DNA of 64,000 nt from JACDHG01 sp963811585 (lineage in GTDB: Bacteria; Actinomycetota; Actinomycetes; Propionibacteriales; Nocardioidaceae), in contig CAWERR010000008.1 in NCBI GenBank assembly GCA_963811585.1, positions 868,001-932,000 of the forward strand, read 5' to 3'. Under the pieces are notes generated by a model. That model saw only the letters and a list, made by a program, of their open reading frames with translations, made no database searches and had not been told where the DNA came from. The first letter of the stretch is position 1, and every line of letters begins with the position of its first letter. Positions 1 through 8,471 of the stretch are shown here, piece by piece. The translations under genes and the position numbers were made by a program.

Positions 1-363
1 AGCGAGGAGGTTGTGGCCGACTACATCAAGGAAGCGTCCCACCCGACGGATTCCGTAATCGTCGCGTACGGCACTCCCAGCATCATCCAGCGATCGGGGC
101 TCACGACTCCTTACCGCTACTCATGGAGCCTTCCCGTCCGCGTTCGTGACCCAAACCTGAAGCATCTGGTGGGCACCCTCAACGGACCGGAAGCACCGAC
201 GTGGCTCGTCGAGATGGGGTACTTCAACTGGTGGGGGATCGACACGCCGGCGTTCCAGCAAGTCCGCGAGACGCGCTACCACTGGGTCGCCGACATCTGC
301 GGGCACAACGTCTACCTGCGCAACGACGCGCCCAGAGACCTGCCGCAGACGCCGACGTGTTAG
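1..363 (+). CDS. C-terminal end of a probable membrane glycosyltransferase (partial)
   Basis: The frame is open from the first base and stops at TAG 361-363, so only the last 120 residues are visible. It has no membrane segment. It contains a YGTPSIIQRSGL stretch, an aromatic-rich LPVRVRDP stretch and an APTWLVEMGYFNWW stretch. Such a soluble tail follows the multi-spanning part of GT-C/PMT-like glycosyltransferases in actinobacteria, where it would face outside the membrane. The transferase assignment comes from recalled family resemblance of this tail and is moderate at best. The catalytic membrane portion would lie upstream of the window. Confidence 0.5.
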   Translation, partial: SEEVVADYIKEASHPTDSVIVAYGTPSIIQRSGLTTPYRYSWSLPVRVRDPNLKHLVGTLNGPEAPTWLVEMGYFNWWGIDTPAFQQVRETRYHWVADICGHNVYLRNDAPRDLPQTPTC

Positions 364-371
364 ATGTGGGG

Positions 372-437
372 TCAGCTGCCTGAGCGGTCGCGCAGATCTG
401 CTGGCTCGCAAGCTGCCGGCGACTTCGGCGTGCCCAT
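372..437 (-). repeat. Relic copy of an oxidoreductase 3' end (copy A of a direct repeat)
   Basis: Positions 372-414 match 1997-2040 with two substitutions and one gap, and weaker similarity runs on to about 437. The copy at 1997 is the functional C-terminal end of the FAD oxidoreductase, including its stop codon. Read on the minus strand this copy ends in LRDRSGS and a stop, against LRDRSAS in the intact gene. The two copies bracket a segment of about 1.6 kb that holds only the DUF222-HNH gene. Confidence 0.75.
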
Positions 438-499
438 CAGGGGAAATGGATCGGGCTGTATCCCCAGGTTTTGGTGTCCACAAGGCTGGTCCACAGGGG

Positions 500-515
500 T
501 CGAGCACACGCTCGA
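500..515. promoter_or_regulatory. LexA/SOS-box-like palindrome upstream of the DUF222-HNH gene
   Basis: TCGAGCACACGCTCGA closely fits the actinobacterial SOS box (TCGAAC, four bases, GTTCGA), with G/C replacing A/T at one position in each arm. It ends 30 bases before the ATG at 546, inside the expected promoter; a TATTCT -10-like hexamer follows at about 533. LexA control of 13E12-family genes is known in M. tuberculosis, which supports this reading. Binding itself is inferred. Confidence 0.65.
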
Positions 516-545
516 ATTGTCGTCGGTGGCTTCTATTCTTGGGGT

Positions 546-1910
546 ATGTCGATCAGCTCCACGACCCTTCCGCCGCCCGCTGGTGGTGGCCTGCCGTCGG
601 ACCAGGTGGGGCAGTTGTTGGGTCGGCTCAACGACTGTTTCGACGAGTTCGCGGATCCGCCGGTGTGGTCGTTGGACGACCGGCGGCTCGGGGATCGGCT
701 GGGTGAGGCGCTCGCTGTCCGCGCCCGCGCCGACGAGCTGATCGCGCGGTTGGTGGGGCAGGTCGATGACCGTGATCTTGGTCGGCAGAGTGGTGCGTCG
801 TCGACGCGGGCGCACCTGGTCTCCAACTATCGGGTCTCGACCGGAGCCGCCGCCGGTCTGCTCGCCCAGGCCCGGTGCAGGTCGGACCGGACCGAGTTGA
901 CCCGCCAGGCGTGGGCGACCGGACACGTGTCGGCTGAGCAGGCCGTGGTGATCGGTGGCGCGGTCAACCGGTTGTCGCCGCAGGTGCCGGCCCAAGCCGT
1001 CGATGCGGGTGAGGCCGACCTGGTGTCGCATGCGCAGTCGTTGACGCATAGCCAGTTGCAGGTGCTGGCGAACCATCTCGTTGAAGTGGTCGACCCCGAG
1101 GCTGCGGACCAGACGCTGGCGGAGCAGTTGGAAGCAGAAGAAGCGGAAGCGTTGCAACAGACCACGTTCCGTGGCCGCAAGGGTGCCGACGGGATCGCCC
1201 GCTACTGCGGCAAGATGCCCAACCTGCAGTACGACATGCTCACCACCGCCCTCGAAGCCTTCGCATCACCCCGCCGAACCAGCGCCCCAGCGACTGCGCC
1301 GGCGACGGCCAGTGCCAGCGCCGAAACTGACCCGACCCAACTCAGCTACGGTCAACGGATGGGACGGGCGTTCGTCGAACTCCTCGAACACCTCCCCACC
1401 GACCAACTCCCCAAACACGGAGCCGCCAACGCGTCGATCGTGGTCACGATTGATGACGAGAAACTCAAGACGGCAGTCGGCGAAGCCACCCTCACCACCG
1501 GCACCACCATCTCGGCGGCACAAGCCCGCCGGCTGGCGTGCAACGCCGGCCTGCTGCCCCTGGTGTTGGGAGGCGACTCGGCAATCCTCGACCTCGGCCT
1601 CACCCAACGCCTCTTCGACCGCTACCAACGCATCACATTGGCCGTCCGCGACCAAGGCTGCATCTTCCCGGGCTGTGATCGCCCACCCGCCTGGACCGAA
1701 GCCCACCACATCGACTCCTGGCTCGACGGCGGACCCACCAACCTCTCCAACGGGTGCCTGCTCTGCCACTTCCACCACCACCTCATCCACCAAGGTGAAT
1801 GGGCCGTCGTAATGGCCACCGACGGCATCCCCGAAATCATCCCCCCAACCCGGATCGACCCCGACCAACAACCGACCCGACACCAACGCTTCAAGCAACG
1901 ACGCGAGTAG
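546..1910 (+). CDS. DUF222/13E12-repeat family protein with C-terminal HNH nuclease domain
   Basis: This protein has about 454 residues. The N-terminal two thirds is the alpha-helical DUF222 region, with long Ala/Glu-rich helices. The last 90 residues hold an HNH fold: FPGCDRP, then EAHHID, then NLSNGCLLC and a FHHHLIH tail, giving the metal-binding Cys and His residues. The family is numerous in actinobacteria and is thought to act on DNA, but its exact role is not settled. An in-frame ATG at 471 exists, but the SOS-like box at 500-515 would then lie inside the gene, so ATG 546 is preferred. The gene stands alone between two copies of another gene's 3' end, which suggests it arrived as a mobile unit. 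Confidence 0.88.
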   Translation: MSISSTTLPPPAGGGLPSDQVGQLLGRLNDCFDEFADPPVWSLDDRRLGDRLGEALAVRARADELIARLVGQVDDRDLGRQSGASSTRAHLVSNYRVSTGAAAGLLAQARCRSDRTELTRQAWATGHVSAEQAVVIGGAVNRLSPQVPAQAVDAGEADLVSHAQSLTHSQLQVLANHLVEVVDPEAADQTLAEQLEAEEAEALQQTTFRGRKGADGIARYCGKMPNLQYDMLTTALEAFASPRRTSAPATAPATASASAETDPTQLSYGQRMGRAFVELLEHLPTDQLPKHGAANASIVVTIDDEKLKTAVGEATLTTGTTISAAQARRLACNAGLLPLVLGGDSAILDLGLTQRLFDRYQRITLAVRDQGCIFPGCDRPPAWTEAHHIDSWLDGGPTNLSNGCLLCHFHHHLIHQGEWAVVMATDGIPEIIPPTRIDPDQQPTRHQRFKQRRE

Positions 1911-1941
1911 GTGTGGCACTGCCGACTGGCCACTTATCCCG

Positions 1942-1986
1942 TTGGTCGAGCTTGTCGAGACCCCAGATCTCGACAAACTCGATCAT
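1942..1986. repeat. REP-like long inverted repeat, probable bidirectional terminator
   Basis: The arms 1946-1960 and 1968-1982 (TCGAGCTTGTCGAGA and TCTCGACAAACTCGA) pair over 15 bases with one mismatch and a 7-base loop. The hairpin lies between the convergent DUF222-HNH gene and the FAD oxidoreductase. Its sequence is of the GGTCGAGCTTGTCGAGACC type that I recall as a dispersed intergenic palindrome in Nocardioides-like genomes. It probably serves as a terminator here. There is no clear T-run. Confidence 0.65.
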
Positions 1987-1996
1987 CGAAAGGCGA

Positions 1997-2040
1997 TCAG
2001 CTGGCTGAGCGGTCGCGCAGAATCTGCTGGCTCGCGAGCT
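1997..2040 (-). repeat. Copy B of the direct repeat (functional 3' end of the oxidoreductase)
   Basis: These 44 bases carry the stop codon and last residues of the FAD oxidoreductase and are nearly identical to 372-414. Together the two copies flank the DUF222-HNH unit in direct orientation. This is the pattern left when an element enters the 3' end of a gene and supplies or duplicates that end. Confidence 0.75.
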
Positions 2041-3593
2041 TCCCGGGAGCACCCATCACGCAACCACCTGGGTGGGTGCCCGAGCCGCACTGGTAATAGC
2101 CCTGGATGGGCGTGCGGTACTGGCTCCAGCCGGGTGCTGGCCGGAAGAAGTACATCTGCGGGGCGAAGAACTCGCCGGCGAAGATGTTTCCCTCGGTGAG
2201 GCCGACCACGCGTTCGATGTCGAGCGGTGTCACCACCTCGCGTTGGAGCACCAGGTCACCGAAGCCGGGGAAGAATGACTCCAACGTCGCTTGCACGGTG
2301 TCGCCGAACTTGTCGCGCTCGGTATCCCAGTCGCTGCCCTTGAGGTGGTACGGCGCGTACTGGACGAAGCACGACATCACGTGCTTGCCCGGCGGCGCCA
2401 TGTCAGGGTCGACGATCGACTGGATCGCCATGTCGATGTAGGGACGCTGGCTGTACCAGCCGTACTTGGCGTCGTCGAAGGCGCGCTCGAGGTACTCCAT
2501 GCTGGGCCCGATGTTGACGAAGCCGCGGTACTGGTGGGAGCTCTCACCGAGAGCCGGGTACTTCGGCAGGCCGTCGAGAGCAAAGTTGACCTTGGCCGAG
2601 GTGCCTTGGAACTTCATCCGGTTGATGTTCTCGACCAGGTCGCTCGGCAGCTCACGTGGCTCGACGAGCTCGGTGAACGTACGACGGGGGTCGAGCGCGC
2701 TGACGACGATGCCGGCGCTGAGCTCGGTGCCGTCCTGCAGCGCGACGCCGACCGCCTTGCCTTCCTTGGTGATCACCTGGTCGACGGGGGAGTCGAGCAG
2801 GATCTCGGCACCGTACGCCTGTGCGGCCCGAGCGAGCACCTGCGTGAAGCCGCCGTTGCCGCCCTTGTGGAAGGCCCACGCCCCGAAATGACCGTCGTGC
2901 TCACCCAACGAGTGGTAGAGCAGGACGAGGCCAGATCCCTGCGACATCGGGCCGACCTTCGTGCCGATGATGCCGGACGAGGCGATGTAGCCCTTGAGGA
3001 TGTCGCTCTCGAAGTAGTCGTCGAGGAAGTCGGCGGCGCTTCCGGTCAGCAGTCGCACGGTGTCGTGCATGACCTTCTGCTCGACACCGCTCAGGTGGGT
3101 GACAAGGTCGGCGATCCCTTCGAGGTCTTCGGGAGACTTGCCGAAGATGTTGGGTGGCACCTTGTCGAGCAGCGGCTTGACCACCTGGCAGACACGCTCG
3201 ACGTCGTACTCGTAGCGATCCATCGCATCGGCGTCGTGCGACGAGTGACGCGCGATCTCCTTGATGTTCTCGTCACGATCCTGACCGAGCAAGAGGTAGT
3301 CGCCGTTCTCCATCGGAGCGAATGATGACGGCATCAGGATCGGCATGAAGCCGTGCTTGACGAGATCGAGCTCGTGGATGATGTCGGGCCGGAGCAGGCT
3401 CAGTGCATACGAGAACGTCGTGAAGTGGAAGCCGGGGCGGAGCTCTTCGGTGATCGCCGCACCGCCCACGAAGGAGCGGCGCTCGATGATGAGCACGCTT
3501 GAGGCCGGCCTTCGCCAGGTAGGCACCGTTGACGAGTCCGTTGTGGCCGCCGCCGACGATGATGGCGTCGTAGTTCTTGGTCTTGGTCGCCAT
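1997..3593 (-). CDS. FAD/NAD(P)-dependent oxidoreductase, phytoene-desaturase-like (one frameshift)
   Basis: The start at 3593 gives an N-terminal dinucleotide-binding fold with the GGGHNGL glycine motif. The frame then breaks near 3498: one extra C after the codons for AGLK shifts translation, and removing it joins the motif directly to VLIIERR and FVGGAAITEE, the usual second half of the FAD-binding region. The repaired protein is about 530 residues, normal for the CrtI/RPE65-adjacent flavin amine oxidase-like family. The C-terminal region has PGWSQYRTPI and GGCVMGAPG, typical of this group. The substrate cannot be told. It starts two bases after the GcvT-like gene, so the two form an operon. 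The break is probably a sequence error. Confidence 0.82.
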
Positions 3594-3595
3594 GG

Positions 3596-4795
3596 TCAGG
3601 CCGTCTTTCGCTCTGGTTTGAACAAGGGCATCCGAGCCACATCGGCGGCCACCGTTTCGTACTGGTGGTTGATCGTGAGCTCGAGGTTGACTCGGGATCC
3701 GACCGCCGCGAGGTCAGGTCGCACGCGCGCCATCGCGATGTGGCGCTGGAGCACGGGGGAGTACATCAGGCTGGTGGCATAGCCGATACGGCTGCCTTCG
3801 TCGTCGTACAACATCGACTCGTAGTCGAGCGGAGTCTCGTCCTTCGGCGGGATGAGGCCGGCACTGTTGTAGAGCCGGTCGTAGTCCTGCCAGTCGATGA
3901 CCAGCCCCACGCTTGACCATCGCGACGTCTTGTCGGCGATCTCCCTGCGGATGGCGTTGCGCCCGATGAACGGGCGGTCGTCGGCATCAATGCCCTTGAG
4001 CATCCAGCCGAACCCGAGCTCCTTGGGCGTGACGCGCTCGTGATCGGTGAATGCGAACCGGCTCGACGAGAACTCGACATTGATGAGCACGAGCCCCGCT
4101 TCGATGCGCGTCATCAGCAGCGCTTCCTCGCCGAACGGGATGAAGCCGTGGCCCTCGCCTGCCTCCATCACGGCATCGAGCACGGGAAGGGCGTTGTCGG
4201 CTCCGACGCGGATCTCGAAGCCGAGGTCGCCGGTGTAGCCGGTGCGAGAGATCGTGACAGGCGCCGAGCCGATCTTGGCCTCGGTGTGGTCGAAGAAGCC
4301 GAGGTCGTTGACCTCGGGGGCGAGCTTGCCGATGATCTCGCGGGATCGGGGACCCTGCACGGCGAGCATGCCGAATTCGTCGCTGACGTCTTCGATCTCG
4401 ACATCGAGTCGGCCCACGAGGTCGCGGAGGTAACCGACGTTGGGCTCTGCCGCGGTGAGCAGGAACTCGGTGTCGGAGTGACGGAACAGCACGCCGTCCT
4501 CGAGCACGAAGCCTCGGTCGTCGCACCAGATCGTGTACTGCGCCTTGCCTGGTCGACACAGCCGGATGTCGCGCGTCATCACCCCCGCTAGGAACTTCTC
4601 GGCATCCCTGCCACGGATCCAGAACTTGTAGAGCGGCGACGTGTCGAAGAAGCCAGCGGCGTTGCGGACGGCGAAGTACTCGTGCTTGGCCGACATGTCG
4701 TACTTCATCGCCGACAGATAGCCAGACCAGTGGCCCCAGAGTCCGGTCGTGTTCAGGTCGTTCAGGCGCTCATAGAAGGGGGTGGTCTTGATCAT
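3596..4795 (-). CDS. Aminomethyltransferase (GcvT)-family protein
   Basis: This 399-residue protein is of GcvT/folate-dependent demethylase type. It contains the N-terminal folate-binding domain (GFFDTSPLYKFWIRG, then MTRDI), a central AVQGPRSREI stretch and a SRTGYTGDLGFEI motif typical of glycine cleavage T and related demethylases, and a C-terminal barrel. True GcvT proteins are usually about 370 residues. The pairing with a flavin oxidoreductase, and the absence of gcvH or gcvP nearby, suggest a stand-alone demethylase acting on an N- or O-methyl compound rather than the glycine cleavage system. A divergent TetR gene lies 98 bases upstream and is the natural candidate regulator. The substrate is unknown. 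Confidence 0.85.
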   Translation of the reverse strand: MIKTTPFYERLNDLNTTGLWGHWSGYLSAMKYDMSAKHEYFAVRNAAGFFDTSPLYKFWIRGRDAEKFLAGVMTRDIRLCRPGKAQYTIWCDDRGFVLEDGVLFRHSDTEFLLTAAEPNVGYLRDLVGRLDVEIEDVSDEFGMLAVQGPRSREIIGKLAPEVNDLGFFDHTEAKIGSAPVTISRTGYTGDLGFEIRVGADNALPVLDAVMEAGEGHGFIPFGEEALLMTRIEAGLVLINVEFSSSRFAFTDHERVTPKELGFGWMLKGIDADDRPFIGRNAIRREIADKTSRWSSVGLVIDWQDYDRLYNSAGLIPPKDETPLDYESMLYDDEGSRIGYATSLMYSPVLQRHIAMARVRPDLAAVGSRVNLELTINHQYETVAADVARMPLFKPERKTA

Positions 4796-4893
4796 CGCTC
4801 GGCAACTCCCTCGGGTCTTCCGCTGCAGCGGGGGGACTTTGTCAGCCTAGGCACTGTTGGACACACGCGCAATAGGGTTGACTGGTGCTCGTG

Positions 4894-5524
4894 ATGGCCA
4901 GGATGAACCCGGTCGAACGCCGAGACAACATCGTCGACGCGGCGCTCTCAGTCATGCTGCGCAAGGGGATGGCAGCAACCACCGTTCGCGACGTCGCTGA
5001 CGAGATGGGTACGTCGAGCGGGCTGATCCACCACTACTTCACGTCGATGGACGATCTGCTGGCGGCCGCCTTCGATCGCGCTGCCAGCCAGGACCTCAAC
5101 GTGACCCGGGACGCCATGACGCAAGGTGTCGACCCCGTGAAGCGGCTGGCGATCTTCTTCGCCACGTACGCACGGGCCGAGCAGGACTGGGCCTTCCAGC
5201 TCTGGCTCGATGCGTGGGCGGAGGCGTCGCGGCGACCTGCGCGTGCAGGCCACGTCACAACGGCTCAACGTGGCCTGGCAGCAGCTGCTGGTGGCAGCCA
5301 TCCAGGACGGGATCAACGCCAAGTTGATGTCGTGCCCCGATCCCGAGGGGGCTGCGTGGCGGATCTTGTCCTTGCTTGACGGTCTCGCTCTCCAGACCGT
5401 CGCACACCGAGCGGCCGTCTCCCGCGATTCGGTGATCCCGTGGTCGGTCGCCCACGCCGAGGCCGAGCTCGGACTCGAGCGGGGTGCTCTCCGATTGTCA
5501 GTGAGCGGGGCAGCCGCTTGGTGA
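4894..5524 (+). CDS. TetR/AcrR-family regulator, BetI-like C-terminal domain (one frameshift)
   Basis: The N-terminal helix-turn-helix is clear: TTVRDVADEMG, then SGLIHHYF. Translation from ATG 4894 runs well to about residue 110. A single extra G near 5228 then breaks the frame; skipping it restores a C-terminal ligand domain with SQRLNVAWQQLL and DGLALQTVAH, ending at TGA 5522-5524. The repaired length of about 209 residues is usual. The BetI-like C-terminal domain suits a regulator of methylated-amine or choline-type metabolism, which agrees with the divergent GcvT-like gene. GTG 4885 is an alternative start. Confidence 0.8.
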
Positions 5525-5543
5525 CCGTGAGACGGTGGAAAGC

Positions 5544-5714
5544 GTGAGCAGGCAGGCAGCTGACGCCGAGGCCCTGGCCGCAGAAGGGCTGGAGTGGTTG
5601 CTGGGAAGGGCGGTCGAGACACCAGCCGGCTTTGTCTGGTCAGGAAAGCCCGCCGTCAACTGGCCCGATCACCCCACCGTCAGTCCGGCTGCTGCACCCT
5701 TGAGGAAGATTTAG
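5544..5714 (+). CDS. Small hypothetical protein
   Basis: This is a 56-residue frame starting at GTG 5544, twenty bases after the TetR gene, and ending TAG 5712-5714. The product begins with an Ala/Glu helix (AADAEALAAEGLEWLLGRAV) followed by a Pro/Trp-rich tail (VNWPDHPTV). Codon use looks like that of real genes. I recognise no family. It may be a remnant or the end of a broken gene. Confidence 0.35.
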   Translation: MSRQAADAEALAAEGLEWLLGRAVETPAGFVWSGKPAVNWPDHPTVSPAAAPLRKI

Positions 5715-5717
5715 AGT

Positions 5718-5731
5718 TCAACTAGTGTTGA
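5718..5731. promoter_or_regulatory. Inverted repeat upstream of pirin, candidate MarR-type operator
   Basis: TCAAC-TAGT-GTTGA is a perfect 5+4+5 inverted repeat 35 bases before the pirin start. The half-site matches that of the palindrome between the MarR and YceI genes at 58647-58662 (AGTTGA-CTCT-TCAACT). Shared control is an inference. Confidence 0.4.
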
Positions 5732-5765
5732 GACAGGTGACCTGCTTGCCTGAGAGGAGCCACCT

Positions 5766-6752
5766 ATGCCCGCGGTGACCGTGGACGACCTGACCCAGCT
5801 GCCCCGCATCCCGGAGTCGCAGCCCCACGCGACGGTACGACCCGTCGTGTCGATGACGACCGCGCCGCGTGGCTTCGAAGGTGAGGGCTTCCCGGTGCGT
5901 CGCGCGTTCGCCGGCGTCGACCTCGCCCTCCTCGACCCGTTCATCCACATGGACCAGATGGGGGAGGTGGAGTATGCACCGGGCGAGCCCAAAGGCACCT
6001 CCTGGCACCCGCACCGCGGCTTCGAGACCGTGACCTACTTGCTCGATGGCACGTTCGAGCACCAAGACAGCCACGGGGGCGGCGGCAGCATCAGCAACGG
6101 CGACACCCAGTGGATGACTGCTGGCGGCGGCATCCTGCACATCGAGAAGCCGCCGGAGTGGCTGGTCCAGCAGGGTGGCCTGTTCCACGGCATTCAGCTC
6201 TGGGTCAACCTGCCACGAGCCCAGAAGTGGGCCGACCCGCGCTACCAGGATCTGCGTGGTGGCGACGTGGCGCTCGCGACCACCGCCGACGCGGGTGCGC
6301 TCGTGCGGATCATCGCCGGCGAGATCGGTGACGTCACCGGGCCCGGATCGACGTACACGCCCATGACGATGGTGCACGCCACCGTCGCCGCATCGGCCGC
6401 CCTGACACTGCCGTGGCGACGCGACTTCAACGCGCTGGTCTATGTGCTGGCAGGTAAAGGCACCGTCGGCGCCGATCGACGTCCGATCGAGACCGGTCAG
6501 CTAGCAGTGCTCGGCGCCGGCGACGTGATCGACCTCAATGCTTCCGCTCACCAGGAGACGCGCACCCCGTCGCTGGAGGTGCTGGTCCTCGGCGGACGCC
6601 GTATCGGTGAGCCGGTTGCCTGGGGTGGGCCGTTCGTGATGAACACCCGCGCGGAGGTCATCGAGGCCTTCGAGGACTTCCAGGCCGGACGGCTCGGCCA
6701 GATCCCCTCGGCCCATGGTCTGGGGACTGGCATCACCACCACCGGCAACTGA
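5766..6752 (+). CDS. Pirin family protein
   Basis: This 328-residue bicupin starts at ATG 5766 behind a GAGAGGAG ribosome site. The N-terminal pirin domain has the characteristic RRAFAGVDLALLDPFIHMD entry and the metal-binding SWHPHRGFETVTYLLDG block, in which two His coordinate the metal. A further H in FEHQDSHGG and an E in HIEKPP follow. A second cupin domain fills the C-terminal half. Pirins are metal-binding cupins with quercetinase or redox-sensing roles. This one stands alone, with a palindrome in its promoter resembling the one in front of the YceI gene. Confidence 0.92.
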   Translation: MPAVTVDDLTQLPRIPESQPHATVRPVVSMTTAPRGFEGEGFPVRRAFAGVDLALLDPFIHMDQMGEVEYAPGEPKGTSWHPHRGFETVTYLLDGTFEHQDSHGGGGSISNGDTQWMTAGGGILHIEKPPEWLVQQGGLFHGIQLWVNLPRAQKWADPRYQDLRGGDVALATTADAGALVRIIAGEIGDVTGPGSTYTPMTMVHATVAASAALTLPWRRDFNALVYVLAGKGTVGADRRPIETGQLAVLGAGDVIDLNASAHQETRTPSLEVLVLGGRRIGEPVAWGGPFVMNTRAEVIEAFEDFQAGRLGQIPSAHGLGTGITTTGN

Positions 6753-6795
6753 CCATGACGACACAAGCGCTCGCTGCTAACAGTTGGGCGCCACA

Positions 6796-6811
6796 GCAGT
6801 TCCGCAGTTAA
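6796..6811. promoter_or_regulatory. Direct-repeat motif GCAGTT-CC-GCAGTTAA upstream of the XRE gene
   Basis: Two GCAGTT half-sites in direct orientation lie about 60 bases before the XRE regulator. Nearly the same sequence, one spacer base shorter, lies at 8428-8442, just before the STAS/diguanylate cyclase pair. The motif is a candidate binding site for the XRE protein encoded between them. Confidence 0.35.
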
Positions 6812-6870
6812 GGCTCGTTCATTGGGCGAGACTGTCTAGATTGACGACAACGACGAGGGGAGGGGCGAGC

Positions 6871-8442
6871 ATGGCAGCAGGACGTCGCGGTCGTCCGTAT
6901 CAGATCCCCGAGGACACCACGTCTCTTCGCTCACCGACCGCAGACGTCGATGCCCGCGTCGGCTGGCTGCTCCTCATGTCGAGGCTGCACCACCCTGAGC
7001 CCGGCTTCGCCCTCGGTGAGTCCTTCAACGCTGCCCTGCAATCGGTCGGGCTCCGCGCCGACCGCAGCGCCGTCAGCCGTTGGGAGTCGGGGAAGGTCAC
7101 GCCGCGGTACTCCGTGCTCCAGGCCTACGAGCTAGCGCTTGGGATGCCGCCCGGCCAGCTGACCAGTGTCGTCAACGCCCTACGCCGTGCGCTCGGCGGA
7201 GAAGGGCTGCCGGCGTGGATGCCCGTGCTCGACCCGAAGTCTTCGTCCTTCCATGACGAGCTCGACCGGCTGTTCGAGGCGTTGGTCGAAGGCCCCGGCA
7301 CCGGACCCGAGTGGACCAGCCTCGCGCATCACGTCGCGGCAACCGACACGATGTATGTGCCGAGCGCCGTGTGGAAACAGCTGTCGCAACGTCTTGTGCA
7401 GCAGATGTCCAGGTCCGTCGGCATCACTTATCTCCAGCGCTTCGAAGCGATGCGGCTGTTGCTTGAACACCGGATCGCCCATCCGTGGTTGCTCCACGCC
7501 GTCGGTGAGTTCCTCGACGACCCGGCCGTGCAGATCATCAACGACCCGATCGGGGTGTTGGAGCTGTCGCGAGCCTCCGAGGCCGCCGCCGTCATCCTCG
7601 ACACGTTCTTCACCACACAGTCACTCGACGTCTTCTGGGCGGCTGCCGAAGCAGTTGCAATCAAGATCGAGGAAGACTGCTACACCGATGCGCAGATCGC
7701 TCGCATCGAGGGCGTGGTCAGCGCCAGGTTGAAGGGACCGCAGGCTACGGCGTCTGGTTTCGAGGACCTGATCATGGCCCTGCCCGAGCGTTCGCAGGAG
7801 AGGCTGCTCTACGCGTCGCGCGGCGTCACCGGACACGAGGAGCTTGCCCAAGCGGCCGCCCACGGCGAGCGGTTCAGCCCTGTCACGACCCGTCGCGTTT
7901 CTCAACGGGTCGCCGAAGCCGTTCGCGAACGCCTGCCGGCATCCAACCTGTATGACGAGGACAAGATGACCCCGCGGCTGATCCGCGAGGCTCTTTTCGC
8001 CGCCCGTGGTAACCGGACCCACTACGCGTGCATCTTCCTGCACGGAAGTCCGATCCGTAGCCCGCTCTCCGCAGCCCTAGCGGACGAGATCGAAGCGGTC
8101 GGGCTCGATGACCCGATGACCCCCCGCTTCGTTCGATTGATCCGCTACCTCGCATCGCCTTCGCAGGAGGAGCAGATGCTGTCGTGGTTGCCCAAAGCGC
8201 CACCGATGGTTGCCCGCGACCTCGCGCTGGGGCTCGGGCACATCGACAGCCAGCATTCGCTTGACGAGCTCGTCCCACTGATCGCCGGCGACCGGTCGCC
8301 GCTCGACCGCGCATTGCTCTACGGCCTCGGTATGCGCCAGGCATCAGCGATGCACGAGGTGGCCGCCGACGAACGCCAGCCGCAACACGTGCGCGACGGT
8401 GCGGCGTGGTGGATCCGCCAGGGTGGCGCAGTTCGCAGTTAA
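6871..8442 (+). CDS. XRE-type helix-turn-helix protein with a long uncharacterised C-terminal region
   Basis: ATG 6871 follows a strong purine-rich ribosome site, giving 523 residues; upstream in-frame starts are less convincing. Residues 30-110 carry an XRE-type DNA-binding domain with a SAVSRWESGKVTPRYSVLQAY recognition region. Before it a Lys/Arg-rich start and an RGRPYQIP motif resemble AT-hook-like tails. The remaining 400 residues are mostly helical, with repeated Leu/Ala-rich helices and no recognised domain, perhaps a tetratricopeptide-like or HEAT-like sensor. It is transcribed towards the STAS-like protein and diguanylate cyclase that follow. The ligand is unknown. Confidence 0.75.
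   Translation: MAAGRRGRPYQIPEDTTSLRSPTADVDARVGWLLLMSRLHHPEPGFALGESFNAALQSVGLRADRSAVSRWESGKVTPRYSVLQAYELALGMPPGQLTSVVNALRRALGGEGLPAWMPVLDPKSSSFHDELDRLFEALVEGPGTGPEWTSLAHHVAATDTMYVPSAVWKQLSQRLVQQMSRSVGITYLQRFEAMRLLLEHRIAHPWLLHAVGEFLDDPAVQIINDPIGVLELSRASEAAAVILDTFFTTQSLDVFWAAAEAVAIKIEEDCYTDAQIARIEGVVSARLKGPQATASGFEDLIMALPERSQERLLYASRGVTGHEELAQAAAHGERFSPVTTRRVSQRVAEAVRERLPASNLYDEDKMTPRLIREALFAARGNRTHYACIFLHGSPIRSPLSAALADEIEAVGLDDPMTPRFVRLIRYLASPSQEEQMLSWLPKAPPMVARDLALGLGHIDSQHSLDELVPLIAGDRSPLDRALLYGLGMRQASAMHEVAADERQPQHVRDGAAWWIRQGGAVRS
8428..8442. promoter_or_regulatory. Second copy of the GCAGTT direct-repeat motif
   Basis: GCAGTT-C-GCAGTTAA overlaps the stop of the XRE gene and sits 30 bases before the start of the STAS-like gene. 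It repeats the motif found upstream of the XRE gene at 6796-6811. Confidence 0.35.
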
Positions 8443-8471
8443 TGGCGCACCAGGGCTGCGATACTGACCGG

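Noticed and set aside
4796..4893. Possible glycine riboswitch between the GcvT-like and TetR genes
   Set aside because: The gap is only about 98 bases and I cannot find the paired aptamer core; a divergent promoter explains it.
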